Below the pieces are notes generated by a model. That model saw only the letters and a program-made list of their open reading frames with translations. It was not told the origin of the DNA and made no database searches. The position numbers and the translations under genes were made by a program. A stretch of DNA of 64,000 nt. Source: Methanomicrobiales archaeon HGW-Methanomicrobiales-3. Lineage in GTDB: Archaea; Halobacteriota; Methanomicrobia; Methanomicrobiales; Methanospirillaceae. Location: contig PGYK01000006.1 in the NCBI GenBank assembly GCA_002839605.1, positions 62,001-126,000 on the forward strand, read 5' to 3'. Positions 58,518 through 64,000 of this stretch are shown one piece after another; the first letter of the stretch is position 1; each line of letters starts with the position of its first letter.

Positions 58518-60527
58518 GTGGTATTCGCCCTCTTTACCGACATCCTGATCGTCTTCTCGATAGCGCTCATAGTCGGCCTCATCTTCAACCGTCTCAAAGT
58601 CCCCCCGCTCGTCGCATTCATCCTGACCGGCATCATCGTCGGCCCGTACGGCTTCTCGTTAATCCAGAGCGAGGAGCAGGTCAATGCTCTTGCCGAGATC
58701 GGCATCATCCTTCTGCTCTTCACCATCGGCATCGAGTTCTCCTTCAAAGACCTCTGGAAGATCCGGCTCATCGCGCTCGTTGGCGGAGCCCTGCAGGTTG
58801 GCCTCTCGTTTATCTTCTTCTGCGGCCTTGCGCTTCTCGTCGGCTGGCCGACCGGCGAGGCAATCCTGATGGGTTTTTTACTCTCCCTCTCAAGCACCGC
58901 AATCGTGCTGAAGATCCTTCACGAGCGCGGGGAGATCGACTCCCCGCACGGCAGCATCGCACTGGGGATCCTCATCTTCCAGGACCTTGCTGCCATCCCG
59001 ATGATCATGGCAATCCCGTTTCTTGCCAGCACCACCCTTTTTAGTATCGAACCGCTCCTCACAGGAACCGACCTGCTCTGGCTGGTATTCCAGGACATAG
59101 CCATTGTCGTCACGCTCATTGTCAGCGCCAAATGGTTCGTTCCCCGTATGCTCTACGAGATCGCGAGAACGAAAAACCAGGAGATGTTCCTCCTCTTTGT
59201 CATCCTTATCTGCTTTGGCGTGGCATGGCTCGTCTCGTTTGCCGGCGTCTCCTTTGCCATCGGGGCGCTCCTTGCCGGCCTCATCATCTCAGGATCGGAA
59301 TACAGCCACCAGGTGGTCAGTATCGTGCTGCCCTTCCGGGACATCTTCACGAGTTTCTTCTTCATCTCGGTCGGGATGCTCGTCAACATCCATTTTGTTG
59401 CAGCCAACCTCTGGCTGGTCATCTTCCTCATCCTTATTGTGCTCGGTGCAAAAGCCCTTCTCTCAACAGCGGCTCCGCTTGCCCTCGGATACCCATTGAG
59501 GACCGCGGCCCTGAGCGGCCTTGCTCTTGCTCAGGTCGGAGAATTCTCGTTTATCATCGCCCAGAGCGGGGTGACCGCCGGCATATTGCCGGTCGACACC
59601 TACCAGATGTTCCTCGCAATCGCGCTCGTGACCATGGCGGCAACTCCCTTTGTTCTTGACTTCGGGCATCCGTTCACCAGCCGCATCTGCCGGATTTCGG
59701 CCCTCTCCCGGATCGCGCAGGGGACCTGCGGCGTTGATGACGGAAAGCCCCACAAGGAGCGCAAAGACCACCTCGTCATCATCGGGTACGGGATCACGGG
59801 AAGGAACCTTGGAAGGGCCGCACGGCAGGGAAAGATCCCGTATGCCATCATTGAACTGAACCCCGACCTCGTGACCGAGGCGCGTCTCGAAGGCGAACCG
59901 GTCATCTTCGGTGATGCCACGAGCGAGGGTGTGCTGAACCATGCCGGCATTCATCTGGCCCGGATCGCGGTTATCGCTATCAATGATCCGGTAGCGACCC
60001 GGAAGATCACTTCACAGGTCCGGCGGCTGAACGAAGGGATCACCATCATTGTGAGGACCCGGTATGTCAGCGAGATGGAAGCACTCTACCTGATGGGGGC
60101 TGATGAGGTGATAGCGGAGGAGTTCGAGACCTCGGTCGAGATCTTCACGGTCGTGCTCCACAGGTACTTTATCCCCTGGGACCAGATCGAGGCGTTCATT
60201 GGCGAGGTGCGGGCCGGCGGGTACCAGATGCTCCGCAAGAGGAGCGAGCCGGTATCCGGCCTCCCCGATCTCGTAAAGAACATCCCGAACATCACCATCT
60301 CTGCGTTCACCATCGAGGACAGATCGCCCCTTGCGGGAAAGACGCTTGCCGAGTTCAACCTGCGCAAACGGCACAATATCACCATCCTTGCTCTCCAGCG
60401 GGGTGACGCGACCATCACGGGACTTGGCGGGGAGACCCGGCTTGAGGCCGGCGATGTGGCTATCGTGTACGGGACACCCTCGTATATCGCGCTCGCGGCG
60501 CCACTGTTTCGGAAGGAGGAGGGATAA
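58518..60527 (+). CDS. CPA2-type cation:proton antiporter with RCK domains (KefB/GerN-like)
   Basis: The 669-residue product has 12-13 transmembrane segments (1 to about 385), a TrkA-N nucleotide-binding domain (HLVIIGYGITGRNLGRAA) and a TrkA-C domain at the end. It exchanges K+ or Na+ for H+ under ligand control. GTG 58518 is the start; GGAGG lies 8 bases upstream. It is alone in its orientation group after nikR. Confidence 0.94.
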   Translation: MVFALFTDILIVFSIALIVGLIFNRLKVPPLVAFILTGIIVGPYGFSLIQSEEQVNALAEIGIILLLFTIGIEFSFKDLWKIRLIALVGGALQVGLSFIFFCGLALLVGWPTGEAILMGFLLSLSSTAIVLKILHERGEIDSPHGSIALGILIFQDLAAIPMIMAIPFLASTTLFSIEPLLTGTDLLWLVFQDIAIVVTLIVSAKWFVPRMLYEIARTKNQEMFLLFVILICFGVAWLVSFAGVSFAIGALLAGLIISGSEYSHQVVSIVLPFRDIFTSFFFISVGMLVNIHFVAANLWLVIFLILIVLGAKALLSTAAPLALGYPLRTAALSGLALAQVGEFSFIIAQSGVTAGILPVDTYQMFLAIALVTMAATPFVLDFGHPFTSRICRISALSRIAQGTCGVDDGKPHKERKDHLVIIGYGITGRNLGRAARQGKIPYAIIELNPDLVTEARLEGEPVIFGDATSEGVLNHAGIHLARIAVIAINDPVATRKITSQVRRLNEGITIIVRTRYVSEMEALYLMGADEVIAEEFETSVEIFTVVLHRYFIPWDQIEAFIGEVRAGGYQMLRKRSEPVSGLPDLVKNIPNITISAFTIEDRSPLAGKTLAEFNLRKRHNITILALQRGDATITGLGGETRLEAGDVAIVYGTPSYIALAAPLFRKEEG

Positions 60528-60693
60528 CGAGACGGGGATCGCCGGATCTGCCCGATCTCACGATAAAACCGGGGTTTCTCGTTTCTTTTCATCCGGTTGT
60601 GAACGGGGCAGCCAGGCCATCCATCGCCACCCCATTATACAAACCGGACGAGCATCAGGCATATTCCCGGACACGTTCAATAGCACAATCCGG

Positions 60694-61056
60694 TCACATT
60701 CGTTTCACGTCGCCACAGATCCTCCGGATCGCGGGGGAGTCCTGTTCCCGGAGCCGGTAGATCTTGTGGTTTGATCGATAATACGATTCAATGAGCCCGC
60801 CATCCCGGAGTTTCTTTAAATTGTACGAGATGAGGTTCCGGGGCTCCTCAAAAACATAAAAAAACTCGCAGACACAGTGATCCCGGTTGAGCAGCATCAG
60901 GATGATCCGGAGACGGAGCGGGTGGGCAAGGAGTTTTATGAGCCGGTCCAGGTCCGTGACCGACACGGAACCGAGCATCTCCTTTTCAATACGCAGTTCG
61001 TCTTCCCAGTCGCTCCGGAGGGCGCAGTCGGCCGGACAGCAGCGGGCAGTTGCCAT
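60694..61056 (-). CDS. ArsR-family winged-helix regulator
   Basis: The 120-residue product has the ArsR winged helix with HPLRLRIILMLLNRDHCVCEFFYVFEEPRNLISYNLKKLRDGGLI. The CVC pair (C61, C63) is the arsenite-type metal site, and further cysteines are at C6, C7 and C11. A TATA-like run at 61094-61107 lies about 40 bases upstream. It is divergent from a DGC-domain gene at 61204, so the 147-base gap probably contains a shared operator. Confidence 0.9.
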   Translation of the reverse strand: MATARCCPADCALRSDWEDELRIEKEMLGSVSVTDLDRLIKLLAHPLRLRIILMLLNRDHCVCEFFYVFEEPRNLISYNLKKLRDGGLIESYYRSNHKIYRLREQDSPAIRRICGDVKRM

Positions 61057-61093
61057 GAGAAAAGATTGATGGGGGAAGACTAATAGATTCCCG

Positions 61094-61107
61094 CTTTTTA
61101 AAAAATA
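61094..61107 (-). promoter_or_regulatory. TATA-like box of the ArsR gene
   Basis: An AT-rich run, CTTTTTAAAAAATA on the plus strand, about 40 bases before the ArsR start. Confidence 0.5.
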
Positions 61108-61166
61108 GTCATGATCGGATAAAGGAGATCCGTCCAGTACAATTTTATTTGAAATCCGGTTCCGGC

Positions 61167-61177
61167 TTCTATATAGA
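61167..61177 (+). promoter_or_regulatory. TATA box of the DGC-domain gene
   Basis: TTCTATATAGA lies about 28 bases before ATG 61204, indicating a leaderless or nearly leaderless message. Confidence 0.6.
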
Positions 61178-61203
61178 GACAGTTCCTATGTGCTGTGAGA
61201 ATT

Positions 61204-61755
61204 ATGGAGTACGAAACCGTAAGAATTGCAAAGGTGACCGGGAAGTGCCCGGCCTGTGAAGATTATGCAGCGAAGAATTCCACGACCCCGCCAAAGATCG
61301 CGGTGATGGCCTGCGAGGGTGCATGCGCCCGGGGCGAAGTTGCACGAAGGGCTGCAAACCTTATAGCCCACCGGCTGGCAAGGGACGAGACCGTCCGGAT
61401 CTGCCTTGGCGGTGCATTCACCAAAGATACCGGCCAGCGGAACCTTGTGCGCCGGGCAGAGAAGGTGATCGCCATCGAGGGCTGTTTCATCAACTGCTCC
61501 TCGCGGATGATGGAAGGGGTTTTGCCGGAGGTGAAACCTGAGATCGTCCGGGCGGACCTTATCTACAACCTCGATCTGCCGTTTGGGATCGATGAGGTGC
61601 CGGACGATATGTTCACGGTCTATGCCTGCCAGGTTGCGGAGCAGGTTGTCCACAATTTCGGGAAAAAATCCGGGGGTTGTGGCACCCCGGACGAGGGATC
61701 CGGCTGTTCAGCGGGCGGGTGCAGCCAGAAGCCGGACGGGGGTTGCGGCCAGTAA
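61204..61755 (+). CDS. DGC-domain zinc-binding protein (PF08859 type)
   Basis: The 183-residue product has CPAC (15-18), CEGAC (37-41), GGAF, GCFINCSS and a Gly/Cys-rich tail ending CGQ with many cysteines (GGCG, GCSAGGCS, GGCGQ). This matches the DGC domain family of predicted zinc-binding proteins. The linked ArsR gene suggests a metalloid or metal response. GTG 61195 is an alternative start. Confidence 0.88.
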   Translation: MEYETVRIAKVTGKCPACEDYAAKNSTTPPKIAVMACEGACARGEVARRAANLIAHRLARDETVRICLGGAFTKDTGQRNLVRRAEKVIAIEGCFINCSSRMMEGVLPEVKPEIVRADLIYNLDLPFGIDEVPDDMFTVYACQVAEQVVHNFGKKSGGCGTPDEGSGCSAGGCSQKPDGGCGQ

Positions 61756-61786
61756 GGGAAACATCCGGCAGCCGGAGATTTATCCC

Positions 61787-62341
61787 TCATTTCCTCAACT
61801 TCAGATGATAGTTCCGTTGCCGGGCTACGTCATCCAGGAGTGCATGAAGCACCCCGGCTTTCTCTTTGATTGCCAGCCCGGCGGAGTTCTTTTTCGCTTC
61901 AGCCAGAATTCGTTCCAGTTCAGCGATCGCAAGAACGGTAGCGGCAATGCAGTAGTAGCTCTTTGAACGACCTTCGTTGAACTCGGCAAGCATCTCATTC
62001 AGGAGGCTTTCTCTCTTCTTCTGCAGGTTTTCAAACGCCTCCACGCCGTCCTTTTGGATAAAGGCAATATCGTCCTCAAGGGTCTGGTAACACTTGAATG
62101 AATCGGCGGTTTTCCCGGCCTTTCGGTGTCTGGCCCATTTTTCACACATCTCCTGCTCTTTGCAGTCCCAGCAGAATTCCACTCCTTTTTTCTTTAAAGC
62201 GCAGGTGATGAACGGGCAGCCGGCAGAGATCCGGGATTCGGTCTTGCAGCCGCCGCACCGGCTTCTCCCTTCCGTGTGGTAATGGGGGCAGAGCCGGCAG
62301 GAGAGACCGCAGATGGCAATTTCAGGATAGCTGATGGTCAT
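61787..62341 (-). CDS. DUF3795 domain protein, longer form
   Basis: The 184-residue product has the DUF3795 cysteine pattern (ICGLSCRLCPHYHTEGRSRCGGC, GCPFITC, FCWDCKEQEMC) and a helical C-terminal half. A shorter relative is at 30376-30777, lacking the C-terminal half. It is convergent with the DGC gene. Function unknown. Confidence 0.88.
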   Translation of the reverse strand: MTISYPEIAICGLSCRLCPHYHTEGRSRCGGCKTESRISAGCPFITCALKKKGVEFCWDCKEQEMCEKWARHRKAGKTADSFKCYQTLEDDIAFIQKDGVEAFENLQKKRESLLNEMLAEFNEGRSKSYYCIAATVLAIAELERILAEAKKNSAGLAIKEKAGVLHALLDDVARQRNYHLKLRK

Positions 62342-62374
62342 AATCGCTGTACTCTACTATCTTTTCGGTATCGC

Positions 62375-62653
62375 TCAAAAATTCTCTCCAATCCCGGGAT
62401 GAACGTACACGCGGGTGCCGGAAAAGGATGGCAAAAAATAGGGATTGCCGAAGAAAATTGGAGGGTGCATGATTGGCCGGGTCTGCTGAACATCACACCG
62501 ACAACGGCATTCGTTCAACAACAAATCCATTAAAATCGTGCGATTATTCTGTTTTCTCTGCTCTGTAGAAATCCTTACCACTCTCCAGAATTCGATTGCG
62601 ATAGAGCCACGGGCGCTCGGGGTCTCGTCGACCCTCGCCCCGTGGAGCATCAA
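62375..62653 (-). CDS. possible R1-encoded micro-ORF, copy in R1-c (doubtful)
   Basis: This open frame starts MMLHGARVDETPSARGSIA and keeps that stretch exactly as at 39382-39585; the next shared residues are RISTE..K.N. It then runs out of the repeat into unrelated sequence. No ribosome site is obvious, so it may be a chance open frame. Confidence 0.25.
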   Translation of the reverse strand: MMLHGARVDETPSARGSIAIEFWRVVRISTEQRKQNNRTILMDLLLNECRCRCDVQQTRPIMHPPIFFGNPYFLPSFSGTRVYVHPGIGENF

Positions 62654-62798
62654 AGAGGTAGTGGATTTTGTGAGTGAAAATTGCTAGAAATTGGGGGTCA
62701 AGGGGGATTACCCCCTTGGGCTGCCTCCCCCTTTGGGGGAGAGAGGGGGTCACCTTCACAAATTCCACTGAGCGTTTCTGAAAGGATTTCGACAGAGC
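62568..62798 (-). repeat. repeat R1, full copy c
   Basis: The 231-base copy has all landmarks of R1 and the best-preserved hairpins: CTCCCCC/GGGGGAG, AAGGGGG-ATTA-CCCCCTT (62700-62717) and GGGTC/GACCC (62620-62634). It shares a near-identical 60-base segment with copy b and a 65-base segment with the truncated copy d. Confidence 0.88.
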
Positions 62799-62876
62799 CG
62801 TTTTCTTAAAAATCATCCCTGGATCACAACAACGGCACCGGTACACGGAAAGCATGCTTAAAAAGGGGGTTAGCGG

Positions 62877-63305
62877 TCATTCCTGCGGTTTCCCCGCACC
62901 ATGCCCGTGCTCGCCGTCAACCCATCGCCCGCCATCTCGGGTGAGCTCCTTCTTCCAGATCGGGACGGTGTGCTTGAGCTCATCGATGATGAACCGCGAG
63001 CCGTCATATGCCTCGTGCCGGTGGCCGGCGCTCACCACGATGACGACAATATTTTCCCCGATCGCAAGCCTCCCGATCCGGTGGACGATTGAGACATGTA
63101 ACAGACCGAACCGCTCCGTTGCCTCCACTGCGATCTTTTCCAGTCCGGCAACCGCAACATCCTCATACGCTTCGAGTTCCATCTCGGTGATCCCGTCATC
63201 CCGCACGATCCCGTCAAAGACAACGACCGCGCCCGTCCCGGGCACCTTTGCTGCCGCGATCATTGCCGCGACATCCACATCGTCTGTCTGGATACGAATC
63301 ATCAT
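62877..63305 (-). CDS. moaE: molybdopterin synthase catalytic subunit MoaE
   Basis: MoaE, with MoaD, converts precursor Z to molybdopterin. The 142-residue protein has GAVVVFDGIVRDD, the YED(V) and HRIGRLAIGE motifs, SAGHRHEAYDG and the active-site lysines in KHTVPIWKKE. ATG 63305 is preceded by GAGGGAAGT. It lies 7 bases after moaD. Confidence 0.94.
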   Translation of the reverse strand: MMIRIQTDDVDVAAMIAAAKVPGTGAVVVFDGIVRDDGITEMELEAYEDVAVAGLEKIAVEATERFGLLHVSIVHRIGRLAIGENIVVIVVSAGHRHEAYDGSRFIIDELKHTVPIWKKELTRDGGRWVDGEHGHGAGKPQE

Positions 63306-63312
63306 ACTTCCC

Positions 63313-63591
63313 TCATCCCCCCGCAACCGGCGGAAATATCGCAATCTCGTCACCATCCGCGACAATCACCGTGCCGGCGTCGGCAGTCTCGATGCGTTTG
63401 CCGTTCTGCATGACAATGACAAACTCCCGGAACGTGCCGTGTTCATCGAAGATCGCATTATACCCTTCCCGGTTCTTTTGGGCGATGCCGTCAACGAGCA
63501 AAGCTATGGAGGAACCGTTTGCGGGTTCGGCAATTATTTCCGTCCCCAGCAGCTCCCGGAACCGGGCAAAAAATCGTACTTTTACGCTCAT
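63313..63591 (-). CDS. moaD: molybdopterin synthase sulfur carrier subunit MoaD
   Basis: The 92-residue ubiquitin-fold sulfur carrier ends in the GG needed for thiocarboxylation (IFPPVAGG). The start overlaps the HesA/MoeB-type gene by four bases. It belongs to a moaD-moaE pair for tungsten- or molybdenum-pterin cofactors. Confidence 0.92.
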   Translation of the reverse strand: MSVKVRFFARFRELLGTEIIAEPANGSSIALLVDGIAQKNREGYNAIFDEHGTFREFVIVMQNGKRIETADAGTVIVADGDEIAIFPPVAGG

Positions 63592-64000
63592 GATTTCTCC
63601 TTATAAAGGGTTGTTGGCGTGGGGGAACCGCAGGCAGGGCACGACGGATCCTGAACAATCGTTATCTCCTCGGCTTTTGCACAAAGCCCATCCCAGATGA
63701 AGAGCCGGCCGGCCAACAGGTCGCCCTGCCCGACAAGATACTTGACAACCTCGGTTGCCTGCACCGTACCAATCACCCCGGCCGTTGCACCAATGACCGG
63801 GGAGGTCTCCTTTGGGGGGGCTTTTTTGAAGATACATGCAAGACAGGGGGTCTGGCCCGGAATGATCGTGGTTGCCTGCCCGTAAAAGCCGCGGATTGCG
63901 CCGTGGAAGAACGGGACCTTCTTCTCCAGCGCAACCCGGTTTAACAGGTAGCGGACAGGATAGTTATCCATGGCATCGACGATCCCGTCGACCCTGCCCA
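63588..64000 (-). CDS. HesA/MoeB/ThiF adenylyltransferase (5' end cut off by the window)
   Basis: About 137 C-terminal residues are visible, including the MDNYPVRYLLN motif, the catalytic-cysteine region PCLACIF, and the C-terminal zinc pair in DPSCPACG. It would activate MoaD by adenylation. The N-terminal nucleotide-binding loop is outside the window. It overlaps moaD by four bases. Confidence 0.9.
   Translation of the reverse strand, partial: GRVDGIVDAMDNYPVRYLLNRVALEKKVPFFHGAIRGFYGQATTIIPGQTPCLACIFKKAPPKETSPVIGATAGVIGTVQATEVVKYLVGQGDLLAGRLFIWDGLCAKAEEITIVQDPSCPACGSPTPTTLYKEKS

Larger units (their letters stand above)
62342..62876. other. 535-base gap with R1 copy c
   Basis: R1 copy c takes 62568-62798. 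A short open frame on the minus strand (62375-62653) encodes the HGARVDETPSARGSIA stretch and is treated as part of the micro-ORF question. No other feature is seen. Confidence 0.6.

Noticed and set aside
1-64000. rRNA genes, complete insertion sequences, or a provirus
   Set aside because: No transposase, integrase, structural phage gene or rRNA sequence was recognised in the window.

Overview
The window is chromosomal DNA from a methanogenic archaeon, most likely of the order Methanomicrobiales (Methanoregula-like; the genus is an inference). The archaeal markers are aIF2-alpha, ribosomal proteins L44e and S27e, GINS and the small primase subunit, sn-glycerol-1-phosphate dehydrogenase, archaeal-type prolyl-tRNA synthetase, UPF0058, UPF0179, DUF63 and DUF3536 proteins, NikR, and an FmdE-family protein tied to methanofuran chemistry. 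Many start codons lie about 30 bases after a TATA box, which suggests leaderless or short-leader transcripts. tRNA genes lack an encoded CCA. No rRNA, CRISPR array, complete transposon or provirus was seen.

Layout. 1-4900 (minus strand) is an information-processing cluster: aIF2-alpha, S27e, L44e, GINS, PriS, Elp3 and UPF0058. 4965-9470 holds an ADP-ribosylglycohydrolase, a membrane protein, a broken second copy of the hydrolase 3' end, UPF0179 and EgsA, then DUF63, SpoIIM-like and ProS genes. 11600-15900 is rich in secreted and membrane proteins, including a tandem pair of cysteine-rich secreted paralogues. 16060-21840 holds an Mrp-type ATPase, two PEBP-family proteins, a radical SAM enzyme and a dGTPase-like HD protein. 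22330-25530 is a candidate phosphosignalling module: a receptor-like Ser/Thr kinase with an extracellular beta-helix next to a winged-helix/FHA protein. 27560-31800 holds tRNA-Gly fused closely to an ACT-domain gene, Sua5, a nucleotidyltransferase-like protein and a Cas4-like protein. 32430-36200 holds a GH57-like protein, tRNA-Thr and a toxin-antitoxin pair that may mark an old integration site. 36500-46750 holds two histidine kinases around a thiamine operon and a sulfur-transfer fusion enzyme. 47400-54000 is mixed, ending in a metal ABC transporter. 52344-56022 is a metal-uptake operon ending in FmdE. It is followed by an ABC-2 exporter, NikR, a CPA2 antiporter, an ArsR/DGC pair and the start of a molybdopterin (MoaE-MoaD-HesA/MoeB) operon that runs off the window.

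The most unusual content is in the intergenic DNA. Two families of dispersed, multi-hairpin repeats (called R1, about 229 bp, and R2, about 113 bp) occur in several gaps. Stems are kept across diverged copies, and one R2 stem shows a compensatory G:C to A:T exchange. R1 also carries a short open frame whose two closest copies differ only at synonymous positions over its core. A third, smaller repeat (R3) is present three times at 30838-31110. The other leading candidates are the receptor kinase plus wHTH-FHA pair, the PAPS-reductase/SufS fusion and the ABC-FmdE operon with its palindromic operator-like site.
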